Assembly: GCA_000469685.2 (NCBI GenBank)
Contig: LS997565.1
Span: forward strand, 48,662,501-48,726,500
DNA: 64,000 nucleotides
Direction of reading: 5' to 3'
Source of the DNA: Haemonchus contortus
Lineage: Eukaryota; Nematoda; Chromadorea; Rhabditida; Trichostrongylidae
Positions within the stretch are counted from its first letter, which is position 1, and each line of letters starts with the position of its first letter. The notes below the pieces were generated by a model. It saw nothing but the letters and a program-made list of their open reading frames with translations, was not told the origin of the DNA and did no database searches. Made by a program: the position numbers and the translations under genes. Of the stretch, positions 43,901 to 55,491 are shown in pieces.

Positions 43901-46664
43901 TTTTTCACCAAGCAGTTAGTTCACCTACTGTGTTCTTTTTCACGAGGACAAGGATAGTAGAATTTCAAAAAGTATGATATCATCGTTTCATAGCATATTG
44001 CATAAAAACGTAATTTAAAAAAGCGGGAAATGTCGACGTTCTACTCTTACGTCAGCACCCCTATAATAACTTCCACTTTGCAATCCGTTACTTTCAATAG
44101 CAGCAGGCGAGCAGACGCGTAGAAATTGGAAAAGATTTCTTAGAGACGGTGAATATTTGAATAGCTTCAGAAAATTATTGAAGGATAGCATCCGAAGCCT
44201 CTGCAGAAAGTTTGTTGCAAACATACCAATGGAAACAATATCACCCGAGACAAGTTCGTCTGACTTCACCTTTGTCCATTTTTGATTCCGATATGTCTGA
44301 AAATAAAAGGTGGCTTCAGAGGGCAAACTTCAAATGAAGCACTACTGTTACAAACCTGGATCATGAAGGGCTTGTTGCCCATGTTTCGGATTTCCTGCAT
44401 ATTCTTCAGCTGAGCTTTTACTAAGGTGGCCTCGAACGTCATCAACATGAACAGCGTGAATAGAGAGTAATACCACATATCTTCTAGACACCAAAGACCA
44501 ACACAGAACACCTGAAGTATAACCAATTTGGAGGGAGAGAAAAGCTATTTTGAAGCAGTAGATAAATACCAAACTGAGCAGGTTTGTTGCAGATTAAATA
44601 TTCGATTACATGAGCTAAAATCTAATTGAATAAGTAAACAGTAGGCACGATTTGTCTGTACCTGAAAAACGAAGAATGGAGCTGTTGCCCGCTCTTTAAA
44701 TAGATCCCAAAACTGTGGTATCACCATTTCTGTCCTGAAAATAATTTCGAATCTGCTTGAAAGAGGAAGGAAAGAGTAATTTGGAAATTGGATTAATGAT
44801 GAAGCTCCATATTCGCTGATTGTCTCTGTTGGATTAACCAAGTTCCACCAAAAAAAAAAGGAAAGAAACAAACTTGTTATCTCCCAGAAGATATTTTATC
44901 TCTCCCAGTTGATCGTCGCTTTCGATACCTCGAGATTGCTGATAGTACTTCATTGGTTTACGCGAATCGAATATAACTGTTTTGAAAGTGTTCGTGGCCT
45001 CATCCAAAGTATAATGAACCTTTTGGAACTCAAACCAAATCTTTGTACTACCAGCCCTCTAAAATGTTCCATTCTGTTATGGCAGTGAAAGATACAATGC
45101 GCCTATTTCTCAAATTCCCTACCTGCGTCCTTCTAAGGGGAACCAACTCAGCCCATCCATTATTAGGCGTTGGAACTACCTTGGCTAGAGTTGATTTTCG
45201 TGGATCTTTTTCCTGGAATTAAATTGTTCTGTCATCACCATCCGATCATTCCCTCTTTTTTAGACCTTTCTCTATAGATTTTCGATCCCACCCCTTTGCA
45301 ATTCTCATTCTCACAGACTTTGCACTTCATCGTCCTAGTCGTTCTCAACATACGCGATTTCCATCCCAACGGTTCCATTTCCTGGCCTAATAAATTGCAC
45401 CAAATAACTTTCACTCCTAATCCCTCTCGCATGTCCTCTTCTCCCTGTTTCCCTGGTTACCTTTCCACATTTCGCTTGCCTCTCAGGATTTTCGATTCTG
45501 TTTGACTTTTTCAACTGGTCCTAAGCCAAAAACCTTCTTCTGCGATCATCTTCCCGTTTCAACTGCACAACCTTCCACTTGAATCCATCTGGATTTATTG
45601 TTCGAATTCCTCATCAGAATTCATGGGCAACCAATGTACCGCCTCCCTTTTCACTGCTGAATTCCTTTCAAACACATCCATTCATTATCTTTCCGCCATA
45701 TGCAAATCACATGCAACATCCGATGAGCCCAGGAAATAAACTCGTACACATAAGCCAGAATTCCCATGCCCTGTCCGATAAGCCGTCATCCCGAATGAAC
45801 TTATTATTGACTACAAGTACAGAGGAACTCTACTCCGATCATGTGTAAACAAAATAGTGATATAAGCTCACCTGTATGCAGGAAAGTGCGCATTTAACAC
45901 CGACGAACCAGTGACAAAACAGAATAATGAGAGCTTGTATAAGACAGATTATAGCTGTTCCGATGAAACCAAGTTCATAGTACTCGTCAGCACCGTAAAC
46001 CGACAACCACACGTAGAACCAACTCGCGTATAACACTAAAAACGTCAATCAGAATGTTCTACAACGCTCCAACACAGAACATTATGATGGAGGTTGTTTC
46101 CCATGGTTGGGAGTGAGCGACCCTTTTAGATTTTGTCAAGACTAGATCCAGTTAATTCCAAGGAAATATTTCAGGGAAAAAATAGGTCGATGAATTGATC
46201 AATCCTTGGTAAAGTGGTGAAGGACGACAAATGGACCATCAAACTCGCTTTAAGTAACATCCGTCATTTTTAGAAGATATGAGCCCATTCTTTGTACGAG
46301 AATGGATATCCCGAAGCGGCTCCTGAGACTTTGTTAAAACCAATTTCATTGAGAAGAACTGCATTCCAGTTTTTTGAACAAGTACGTGCTTTAAGGCAGA
46401 GAAAAAACTGAGGACTAAGGCCGACAACTTTGTCGAGGAAGAATGAAATTTTTTCCAATCAAAAAGGCTGTTTAATCTGCACAGGAATCTTTATTTACAT
46501 GTATAGTCTCAGACAATCCCTCTGACTTCAGTTCTTTTAAGATTCTTCATACCAAATTCTAATTTGACCTAAAGCTTACCTCCAAATGGGGCTGCGTACA
46601 AATGAGCCCAAAGAGGTCGGCTTCGGTACGTGGTGACCGACTCCACGAGTGCGTCCACCGCCAT
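37948..46664 (-). CDS. catp-8: P5A-type ATPase CATP-8 (ATP13A1/Spf1 family), complete
   Basis: ER P5A ATPase, the family that removes mis-inserted transmembrane helices. 29 exons: 46664-46580, 46035-45872, 45212-45123, 45058-44874, 44734-44662, 44511-44356, 44296-44227, 43143-43037, 42946-42841, 42786-42693, 42585-42473, 42405-42268, 42212-42095, 42034-41974, 41864-41762, 41667-41489, 41434-41324, 41272-41147, 41075-40944, 40881-40783, 40722-40630, 40521-40425, 40315-40135, 40036-39888, 39328-39132, 39072-38933, 38849-38717, 38656-38513, 38043-37948. They total 3540 nt, 1179 aa, close to the family's usual length of about 1200. Motifs: TGES (302-305), PPELP (439-443, typical of P5A), phosphorylated Asp482 in [20 protein letters not shown], hinge GDGTND (819-824). 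Helices flank these and continue to the C-terminus. A Lys/Glu-rich cytosolic loop ([10 protein letters not shown]) follows the hinge. No key residue is missing. Intron 7 holds a TA-flanked MITE and intron 24 a SINE. Confidence 0.97.
38215..38330 (-). mobile_element. SINE fragment in catp-8 intron 28
   Basis: The fragment 'GTATTTGGCCTATACATGAC' then 'TTGTGGGGATCA' and 'CACTCCCAGTG' matches the minus-strand middle of family A. It is short and diverged. Confidence 0.4.
39408..39655 (+). mobile_element. Family A SINE in catp-8 intron 24
   Basis: Box-A-like 'GGTGTAGTGGCAAGTGG', a degenerate box B region, 'GATATCCGCCTAGACC', 'GCTGGCCACCAAACATTGTA', 'TAGGCCAAACACGAATT' and the 3' end 'GATTGATAAACGCCAAAAC'. 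Confidence 0.6.
43192..43717. mobile_element. TA-flanked MITE in catp-8 intron 7
   Basis: A 526-bp element with inverted ends CAGTAGCGCTCAAAAGT (left) and ACTTTTGAGCGCTACTG (right), extending to about 28 bp with one mismatch. It is flanked by TA on both sides (43190-43191, 43718-43719), as expected for Tc1/mariner-mobilised elements. The open frame inside (43359-43625) matches nothing I know. Confidence 0.8.
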
Positions 46665-46674
46665 GCCGTTTAAC

Positions 46675-46676
46675 CT
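46675..46676 (-). promoter_or_regulatory. Probable trans-splice acceptor of catp-8
   Basis: The minus strand reads TTATTACCAG, then GTTAAACGGC, then the ATG at 46664. Confidence 0.5.
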
Positions 46677-47549
46677 GGTAATAAGATACATTTATTTATT
46701 CTCTATGAGGAAATCACGGTTGGAAAAATCAAAAAACACAACGAAAAATTTCATGCTATGCACACATGGTTGGCAAGTATGAGGTAGAGAAAAGATAAGA
46801 ATGAGCAGAGGGCGCGTTTCTCCCTTATTCTAGAATAAGTTCTTGAGACACAACTCGCATAGACGTAGCATTGTTATATGCCAATCGATAAGGACTGGAA
46901 TAAAATAGATGGGAATGAATGCGTTCCATCTGTGAATGGCATTAATTGACATCAAACAGCAGTACAACAAACGCGCTCTAGCGAAGCAGCGCCGCGGCTG
47001 CGTCACGGTCTATGCAAATCACGTTGGTTCCCTTATGCATACTTTCGATCTTTTGAAGTTTTTCTTGTTTTGGTTGGTGTGAGGGAATGTGAAGTCTGCC
47101 TATAACCTGCTATTTGTGGACTTTACTTAGTCCTCGTTTGGGTTACTATTCCAATAAAAACTTGTCGCTAATTCTTGTCAAGTTGCAGTTTGCTCGGTAT
47201 CCCTTGGAGGTTTGTGGAATTTGGACTGCCCTTTTTCGATCTTACTTTCGTACGTGCTTTTTCCTTTTCGAAACATGATGTAGACACTTTTATAGTAGGA
47301 ACTGTTGTCACATCCTTCGACATCTTTTTTTTGGTTCCCACAATTCTTTTATTAATCCGAAACTTTTTACATTAACAAGTGTTACCCATTTCGCTGCTTG
47401 AACCTCGACTTAGCTTTTTTGATTAGGAATCCGAGAGTTGTTCATCCTTTAAGAGCTCCTTACTGAAGCTCTAGCTTTACTCCATGAGACCCGCTCGCCT
47501 TCGCCTTCTTAATGGTTTATAAGTGCTCACTTTACTCCATTAGCCTACC

Positions 47550-47725
47550 CACAAAGTGACTGTTTTTTATATAAGAAGAATAAGTTTTCCATATCACTAC
47601 CTTTATCATAATCACAAAGTAACCCGGACGGACAGACCGACATACCGACATACCGACATACGGACATACCGACATACCGACAAACCGACAAACCAAGTTA
47701 CTGCTTTATATATAAGAAGGATGCT
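47550..47725 (+). repeat. Minisatellite of CCGACATA units with duplicated flanks
   Basis: The core at 47622-47697 is a run of 8-nt units (ACCGACAT, with variants ACCGACAA and ACGGACAT). It is bracketed by similar flanks: 'GTGACTGTTTTTTATATAAG' on the left and 'GTTACTGCTTTATATATAAG' on the right, both followed by AAGA/AAGG. Confidence 0.8.
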
Positions 47726-47821
47726 TATCAACACTCATTCGTATAACGTGACAAGCCGGTCAGCCAATATCGGTATTGAATCGTTAAGCTGTAAGCTTTC
47801 TACTTATAACTTGCTCTGAAC

Positions 47822-47935
47822 ATAAGTGGGTCCGGTCCTCAGTAGTGTAAGGGATAAGGAGCACGGACTCCGGAAAGCACATGTGCGGGTTCGAGTCCCG
47901 TCCCAGGCTGGAGTTTCGCTAATAGCTCGCCCTTC
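47822..47935 (+). mobile_element. tRNA-derived repeat, box A and box B intact
   Basis: Box A TAGTGTAAGGG and box B GGTTCGAGTCC are both canonical, and GCGGG/CCCGT can form a T-stem around TTCGAGT. 'GGATAAGGAGCACGGACT' resembles the anticodon side of the tRNA-like segment in the fold-back arms. I cannot draw a matching acceptor stem, so I call a SINE-type repeat or tRNA pseudogene and not a tRNA. Confidence 0.55.
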
Positions 47936-50224
47936 CTGTGAGAGCTTCACATCACCTACTTCGGCGAAATAACAGGTGGAAGCAAGAACATCGACTCTAC
48001 ATAAGACCATGTTTGTAAATTTTATAGCTTAACAACTGGCTAAACGTGAAGCTTAAGAAGATTAATCCCAGGGTTAGCGGAAAAAACGCTTAGGTTCCCT
48101 TGCTAATGGTGTTTTCAAATTCTGCAAAAGGAATGGCTCAACTCGATTTATTGGTCTAACCGCTATTTCGTTGATCAATAGATATCTAGGTCATGTCAGT
48201 TCGTTCACAGGTAGGACGTAGTCACAACGCATATCATTACCATTTCAGTGTTAGTGTCAGACGGGTTCCATTAAGTGTTCCGCACGACCCTTAACTGTGC
48301 CGATGGCTGTCGCCATAACTTGGCTTCTCAACCTCTTTTCGGCCAAGAAGTGGATTCACGGGTATTATTCGAAAAAACGTTCTGAAGTTCAGCCTGCTTA
48401 TACCTCTATCTTTGCTGACGAGCTTGTCTATCGACTTTTTGATCGGCCTTAGTCATAGCTACAAATTTTGGTAGGTTTCTTTTTCGAAACTGTCCCAGAT
48501 CATACTTTTTTATTAGCTCGAGCCATTCTTAGTCTTCAGTGTGCCTAAAATCAGCGTTCAGTAACGAGTCCCTGAAAGCTGGCGGCGATACAGGCTTGGC
48601 TGGTTTCGTACGCTTCAGAGAACTTGTTACGGCCGACCACAGCCCTTTAGGGAAAGTATTTTGACATGCTTCTCTCGGGTCCAAAAGCGAGGTGCTCAAT
48701 GGCTGTTCACTTCAATAAGTGGTCTGTGTATTTCAGGGCATTGTGTTGGGGGTTTTGTTGTTACTGGTAACCACCCCAATCCTAGCTTAGTGTTAGTACT
48801 TCTTTCGTAGCACGTGAGAGGCCGGTTTTCAAATGAAGGCTATATTCTCGACATACCTGCTTGTCTGTTCCTTTTTTGTGCGGATCAATGCATTACCATT
48901 ACTCATCAGAGCGTTTTCGATTGGTTGACCGCCTACTGCATCATATAATTTTTAAAATTTTACTCGAGGTCTCAAACCACGACTTTTTTATAGCCATCTT
49001 ATCGCAGTCTGTGTTTTCTAGTTGTGCTATTTCGAGTTCATGCCTCACTGTGCTCATATTTGGAAATCACACACACACATTTGTACATTTGTACATTTGA
49101 TCAGTAGTTTATTTCATGCGCTTGCGTGGCGGCATCATGAAAATGTTCCCCTATAGATTTCACGTATGTTTCATTGGAAAGTCAGCGTAATTTCCTCTTA
49201 GCTCGCTATCGCCATTTTTTAGGGCAGTCCCGCTTATTAACTTGTAAGTTCGAATTCATTTGAATAAGTTTTTTTGCTATCGCAGTTTTCCTGTGTTAGT
49301 TCCATCATCTCGTGCCACTCCAACAGGTGCTGCAAACTGACGCAATCTGACGGTGCCAATTGACAGTTCATAACCCGCTCTTCTGTGACTTTCTAGCCTC
49401 ACTCATTACACATGTGCGATTTACCAGATGTGTCCAGCTGTTTTCTCCTTTTTTTATTAGTTATTCAAATGTTCATCCTCGTGACAAGAGAAGCAGTAAG
49501 ACTAGAGCTGCATTCATAACTCATTAAACACGAAGCCTTGATAGTCTTCCGCCAGTACATCAATTATTATTTCGTCTATTATCATTCGAAGCACACGTTC
49601 GATCGAAGTTGGTAGGAGAAACAGGGTTGTTGTCGTTGTTGCAGTAAGTGTAACCGTTTCCACATGCCTGTTTGGTTCGTGGGCCTTTTATTCCTCTGTA
49701 ATAAATTCTCATATCTGGAATCTTTTGTTTGCAGAAGTGGTAATAAGAATTCGTTTTTTTTGCCCTCCTAACCCCACTTTTCCCCCCCCCCCCCCTCAAA
49801 TGTCTTACATTAATTTCTGAAATAGTTGGATTGGTCTCCCATAAGGTCTGCCCACTCATACATCGTCTCTGGTCTGGAACGCTAGACAATGCTGATTACT
49901 GTGACCGCTCTCGCTTCACTTACCTGTACCCTTATCATACGCAATATCCTGTCTAATGTACTTCACACTTCACACTTATTGTATCGAATTCTTTTTGTGC
50001 GTGGTAATGTTCAGGTGTTCAACAGCAGGCCTGCTGACCTATATTCGAAATTACTTTTTTATGGCTAGTGATTTATCAAGAATGTCACGCAAACGACCTT
50101 CTTACTAGCCCAAGACGGGTTGAAGTTCCAATCTGTAGTAAGAGAAACGAGCCCTGATAAATAGCGTTACGAATAGTGGCGTGTTTACTTACCAATGTTT
50201 TTCTTCGCCTATTTTATTTCGAGG

Positions 50225-50530
50225 GCGGAGGTGGATTAGGGAAAGTGGCGCACTGTTCCACACGCACGCTCATGGGTTCGAATCCCGGATTGATGCCCGC
50301 CTAGGCCAACCAAGCTTTCTTCCCCTCGGTTAACTGGCATCAGACTCGTCTGGGAGGATAAAAGCACTGACTTATACATCGGCTGGTCACCGCAAGTCAT
50401 TGTATACGCCATATACGCACTCATGACGCCACTATTTCTGAATTTCTGATTCTGAATGGAAGTCGGGTAGGGGGGGGGGTTGTGGAGGGAGGGACATTCC
50501 TCAGACGGGATTGATTAACGCCAAAAACTT
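50225..50530 (+). mobile_element. Family A tRNA-derived SINE, best-kept copy
   Basis: Order of blocks: 'AAAGTGGCGCACTG' (box A side), box B GGTTCGAATCC, 'GATGCCCGCCTAGGCCAACC', 'CTCGTCTGGGAGGATAAAAG', 'ATCGGCTGGTCACCGCAAGT', 'CATATACGCACTCATGACGC', a G run, then 'CAGACGGGATTGATTAACGC'. It serves as the reference copy for the family in this window. Confidence 0.78.
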
Positions 50531-50992
50531 TATATCTTTTATTTTGTTTCGAATCTTTTATTTTGTTTCGAATAACTTATGTAAAACTCGCTGAGCTCCA
50601 AACGCAGCAGTTGGGTTCACCCCCAGATCTATTTCCCAGACTTCTTGCTGGTTTCTTAGTAAAGACAGGTTCCTTCAAATGCGAGTTCCTTCAAGGATTT
50701 TATCTATTTTTATTCTTTTCACTATTTTTCTCCACTATTACCCTTTCCTTGAAACATAGTTCTGTGGAGGTGTTCTTTGAAAATGCCTATGAAATCCTCC
50801 CATAGATTGACCAGGTTGACAACTTGCTTCACAGCACTCTCGCTAAATTTGTTCGTGGCTATCCTATCGTTGTACTTGTTTCTGGCGAGTGCCTCACCAT
50901 GGGTTCTAGTCTCAACTTTTTCATTTTTGTTCGGATGGCGCTTTTTTCAATACTGTGTTGTGCGGCTTTTTTGAAGTCTATTTCCTTCTCGT

Positions 50993-50994
50993 AG
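50993..50994 (+). promoter_or_regulatory. Probable trans-splice acceptor of mbf-1
   Basis: TTTCCTTCTCGTAG is followed by 8 nt and the ATG at 51003, with no upstream exon needed. Confidence 0.55.
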
Positions 50995-51002
50995 GCTCAA
51001 AA

Positions 51003-52995
51003 ATGTCGAAAATGGGATGTCCTCAGTCAGACACTGATCCAAACACCGTGACGATTCTTCGCAAAGGAGGGCCTGTGAACAAAACTTTGAAAATCAAATG
51101 CGGTACGTCAAACATAATTATTTCCCAAGAAGTCTTTTTTATCTCTTATTGTTGTTATATTTTTTCCTCGAAAAATTTTCATTTTGTTCAACTTCAGGCT
51201 TCATTGCTGTCGTTTTCCCTGTCTATCGTTCATTTTCGATGAAGTGCCTAAGTCGTTTCTTGTTTGTCCAGTAATTCTCTAACCCAGCCTTATGATTTAC
51301 TATTTTTGTCCCTACCGTTCGATCTTCTACCACTTCTTGTTATTTCTTGTTTGTTACCTTGATTCCTTTTCTCTCTTTTTTGTCCTTCTTGTATTTACTC
51401 CAGCGAGAAGTAGGATGGCCTCCATTGTTATTTATTCCGAACTTCGTTTCTAATATCGTTCGGTCTTATCCTTTTTGACGTCATCCATTTTTCTATTCAC
51501 GAAGTTTTTTTCTCATTTACCTCTTTATTCTTGTTTTGCTTATACAATAACACTTTTGATTGTTCTACAGTTCACTTGGGTTTTCACGGACCTCCTCTGA
51601 GTCATGCCCTCACAAACATACATCGCAGAGCTTGGTAAATATAGCATGTCTGGGTCAAAGAGTTGTCCCGATTCTGAGGCTGTATGTAGCGGCTATGGCT
51701 ATCATTTTTACTTCTTTACCAATAACTTGTTGCATCGAACTTTGGTGTCATTGCGTCATGTGTCTGTGGTAGTAATGGTTTTTGGTCGTTGTATTGATAA
51801 ATTGATTATTTCACTTTTCGGCGAGCGGAGAAGCCATGAAAGAAGTTATTGTGTTATTTTATCAAGGCCAATCTTTACGGTTGAATGCAGTCGAAAAACA
51901 ATATTCAAGTTGTTTCAATTGTCCGATTATCATAGTTTTTATCGACACTTGCTTTTTAAGGCCCTAAATGCTGCCCTCCGTACTGGTGCTGCCGTTGAAT
52001 CTCAAAAGAAGATGATGGCTGGTGGAAATCGTCAACATACTAGCAACAAAAACACTCTAAGGTGAATAAATGAATATTCCTGAGACCCCCAAGCAGATCG
52101 ATGTCACAAGATGGACATGGACTTTCAAAGTCGAGGTAAAGAGTTAAGCCATGTCAGAGTTCAATAACGAACACCCGGGGAACTTTGACAATAGTTCGAG
52201 ACGGTGTTGGATGACATCGGTACTGTACTTAACTCACATGACTAACTGAAGGGTACAACGCATAGCCCTCATAACCCGTGTACGTGCAATGCACTTGGAA
52301 ACGTGCACTATTGATAGGAAACAACGCATTGATTAGTTTTTACACACCAATCAGAGAAGGTTTAACTTTGAATGATGCGAGTTATCACGGGGCATGACAG
52401 GAAAAATCTGTTTGGAGCTCAGATTTTCCAGTTTTTGTATTCCTCATTTGTTGCAACGTCACGACTAACGGTGTTTCCATCTTATTCGTTTTTTTTGGAT
52501 TTAAATTTAGCGATATTCGGCATTCAGACTTGATGAAGAAACGGAAGAACTTCATCACGAACGAGTTCCCTTGTCATTAGGAAAAGCGATGCAGCAAGCT
52601 CGCCAAGCCAAGGAATGGACCCAAAAAGATTTGTCCACCGTAAGCCGTACTTAGTACAACTTCGGTTAGCTTTGTGGTCATTTATCTCTTCTCAGGCGAT
52701 AAATGAAAAACCGCAAGTGGTGGCCGAATATGAGAACGGAAAGGCTGTCCCAAATCAGCAGATCCTCGCGAAAATGGAACGCGCTCTGGGGGTAAGTCAT
52801 AAAAAGAAGATTAATTGAACCTTTGGAGAGTAACTGTCCTGATTTGATTAAATATAAGTACATGGCAGTGCGTGAACAGAACCGGTTCTCAGTTGACCAG
52901 CTGTGAATCCTACTGTTCTACTTATTTTGACACTTTAGGTGAAACTGCGCGGCAAGGACATAGGCCAACCTTTGGGTACCAAACACAAGAAGTAA
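51003..52995 (+). CDS. mbf-1: Multiprotein bridging factor 1 (MBF1/EDF1)
   Basis: Transcriptional co-activator that bridges bZIP or nuclear-receptor factors and TBP; the family also acts on collided ribosomes. Five exons: 51003-51102, 51961-52061, 52528-52639, 52696-52791, 52939-52995, about 154 aa (human EDF1 148). The N-terminal MBF1 part has '[16 protein letters not shown]' and '[17 protein letters not shown]'; the helix-turn-helix (cro/C1-type) part has 'TQKDLST', '[17 protein letters not shown]' and '[16 protein letters not shown]'. Odd: the exon 1 donor (TGCG|GTACGT) leaves one spare base, while exon 2 after TTTTTAAG is needed in phase 0 (ALNAALRTG). Family alignment shows no missing residue there. 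A micro-exon, a non-canonical junction or a sequence error must explain the one-base excess. The other joins are regular. Confidence 0.93.
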
Positions 52996-53140
52996 ACACA
53001 AATAACTCGAAGAATTGAATGAAATTGCTTGAGTTTTGCATTTTTACCGTGTTCTAACACACCTGTTACTATTGCCGTTTTTTTTTGTTTTCACCCAGTG
53101 CGAGTATATGTTTTAATGAAAATTTATTTGTTGTTACCGA

Positions 53141-53146
53141 AATAAA
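53141..53146 (+). terminator. Poly(A) signal of mbf-1
   Basis: AATAAA lies about 146 nt after the mbf-1 stop codon, in an AT-rich 3' region. Confidence 0.6.
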
Positions 53147-53801
53147 CTTTAGTTATTCAAGTTCCTTTTGACAGGTGGCCTACCGAGAACGAAATCTCAG
53201 TTTTTCTACATTTTTGATTGCCTTTTTGGTTAGATGAAAGTGTAGTTTTCATACCTCGCTCGAGGTTTCCTTCTCATTGTTCAAAGTCGGTTTGTGATTA
53301 TCATCGGTATTTATAAATACGAGTTAGATGGTCAGCAAGATGATGATGTTTGTTATTGTCGCTGTAACACGGGCCCTCTGAACAACTGGCCAACAACAGT
53401 GACGTTCCATTCCACCCCCAAATAAATTCATTGGTTGGTGTGGTAATGAAGAGCTGAGATTAATCTCGGTCAAATGGGCAGGAGGATCAGTGCGGGATCA
53501 AAAGAAGAACTCATATCGGTGAACGTGTTATAGGAGTGAGTGTAAGCTCATGAAAGTGTCCATCGAGAGGTTTTTTTTACACTCCTTGAAAACAGTGATG
53601 GAAAGAACTTGCTCTTCTTGAATACTTTGGAAGGTTGTTATGGGTCTCTTTAAAAGTGGAAGCTTCTACTTCCTTTCTTTCTACCTAACTCGTGATATCC
53701 CACGCACGACTCTCAAGAAGTAGGAGTTCCGCAAGCAGCAGTAGATTGTCCTTGGTAAGGTGCGATGACGTTGTGCATCGCACTTTCCACAGCGTTCGAT
53801 T

Positions 53802-54324
53802 ATGAAATTCCCCTATAAACGCAGTGCAAAGGAAACTGCGGAGTTCGAACTGCTCAAACGAACGAAAATGAGTAACGTCGTTGCTCACGGAAAGGAGTCA
53901 AGTCAAAGTCAAAGATCAGGTAGGCTGGACACGTTATGAGATATTGTGGTGACCATTGGAGGTTACTGACTGCATTCTCCGTGCCATTGCCTGCTTTCAG
54001 GCTTCAACGCGACCAACCGACGGCCACGCGGTGACAACACTGAACGAATTGCGTTCATCTGGCCAGCGAGCGCCGTTAGTCGGTAGGTCGTTCGTCGAAG
54101 CCCGACAGCAGACACTGACCGACAACAGAATGCCGCTGACGCGACGATCAGACTTCTTCACGAAGGGATTACTGGGCCTTGTATCTCTCGAACGAGGACG
54201 AAATCCACCGAACTACTCTTGCTCGCAACAGGAACGAATAAAGAAGTTCCTGACGAACGCTCTAGGAAATCGATTATCAACGGGACGACAGGTGATAGGT
54301 GTTAGTGCGATGACGCAACTTTAG
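53802..54324 (+). CDS. Unrecognised three-exon candidate gene
   Basis: The model is 53802-53919, 54001-54082, 54129-54324 (131 aa). It starts MKFPYKRSAKETAEFELL and ends in an Arg-rich part (MPLTRRSDFFTKG ... SQQERIKKFLTNALG). Both joins have good signals (G|GTAGGC, CTGCTTTCAG|; CG|GTAGGT, GACAACAG|) and keep frame. The introns are 81 and 46 nt, normal for a worm. The last exon uses many CGA Arg codons, like coding sequence. The same DNA is also open in another frame through 54001-54324, so the middle intron may be wrong and the 3' end may continue past CAG|GTGATA. I do not recognise the protein and give it no function. Confidence 0.4.
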
Positions 54325-54636
54325 TTTGTTTACTCGCCCAAAGCGTGATCGTTTCTTGAAGCTAGTGAAGTACAGCGATACCGTAGATAAAAGTGTGTTT
54401 GCCAAAAACGCTTATATTTCTACAACTGTAAACGAGAGAGAAAATCTGATAAGTTGTGCTATAACGGATGGATGGCAAATTGGCAGCACTGACTCTCTCC
54501 AGCTAATGGCACAAACACTAAGACCATGCCATATCCCACTAGCTCTTGTGAATTAAAGAGAGATGAAGGTGTATGATAAAATATGTAAAACTTTACTAGA
54601 CCTATACGAACATATCAAATTAACGAATCACTAAAA

Positions 54637-55148
54637 CTAGCTGACAGGCTTTGCTGATTCTACTTCAATGTATTTAATGAGATCCGCTCGCTCGTCGGCT
54701 TTCTTCAATCCAGCGAACACCATCTTCGTTCCAGGGATGTACTTTTTAGGATTCAGAAGGTACTCGAACAATGTTTCACGCGACCATATTACTCCCTAAA
54801 AACGACAATTCATTCAGTGCTGTGAAAACGGCAAAAAGAAATGATGAAGATGAAAAGCAAGTAGGAAAGCGTGGGTTTAACCAAGTACTCGGAGAGGTCA
54901 TTCGACAACTGACTTCATTTCGAAATCTAGAAAGAAGTTATGATGAAATGTAGCACTTTTTCACGTACCTTGTTTTTGTTGGCGGCGGAGTAATCGAACC
55001 CTTCGACTGTTCCAGATTTACGTCCAATGATTCCGTGAAGGGTTGGGCCAGTCTTGGTGGCTTTCGAGTCGACAACGTGACATTGAAGACATCTCTGCTT
55101 GAAGACCTTTTTGCCCTTCTCGTAGTCTCCCTCGGGAATATCGCCCAT
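54637..55148 (-). CDS. cyc-2: Cytochrome c
   Basis: Electron carrier between complexes III and IV in the mitochondrial intermembrane space. Two exons: 55148-54969 (60 codons) and 54795-54637 (52 codons plus stop), 112 aa, matching the C. elegans cyc-2 length. The haem-attachment motif CLQCH lies in [14 protein letters not shown]. '[14 protein letters not shown]' surrounds the haem, and the axial Met is in [15 protein letters not shown]. The [14 protein letters not shown] start is preferred over an in-frame ATG-less extension upstream because the family starts there. An acceptor-like TTTAATTGAAG lies 9 nt before the ATG. It sits 343 bp downstream of rpl-20 on the same strand; from memory the two are also neighbours in C. 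elegans (E04A4.7 and E04A4.8). Confidence 0.97.
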
Positions 55149-55461
55149 AGTTGCTGCCTTCAATTAAAAGACTGCTTGTTATGAAACAAAATGACAAAAT
55201 GAGAAGAACTTAAGACTATAACACAAGAGTGAGAGTTGAAGTCATTAGTAGGAGTAGGAGTATTACGCAAGTTTTTCCCATGGCTCATGGCACCCCGTCC
55301 ACATCTTCGACAAGGGCGTGGCCACGGGCGGTGCGACAGAGGGGCGGTGCGACAAAATGTAGAGACGCAGAGGAAGTAAAAATAAAATTGAAACAAGCAA
55401 ATATTCGTAAGTACTAGCGGATAACCACTTCATATAAAGCATGGAAATAACACCATAACAA

Positions 55462-55467
55462 TTTATT
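55462..55467 (-). terminator. Poly(A) signal of rpl-20
   Basis: AATAAA on the minus strand lies 24 nt after the rpl-20 stop codon. Confidence 0.65.
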
Positions 55468-55491
55468 CCATAACAAACAACAAGACGCAAA

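Larger units (their letters stand above)
46665..51002. other. Intergenic, catp-8 to mbf-1
   Basis: A 4.3-kb stretch between divergently transcribed catp-8 (minus) and mbf-1 (plus). It should hold both promoters. It contains a tRNA-derived repeat (47822-47935), a minisatellite (47622-47697), a SINE (50225-50530) and short homopolymer runs (C run at about 49784, G run at about 50468). No other gene is supported. Confidence 0.5.

Noticed and set aside
47822..47905. Functional tRNA gene
   Set aside because: Box A and box B are good, but the acceptor stem cannot be paired and the anticodon arm is irregular; a tRNA-derived repeat is more likely.
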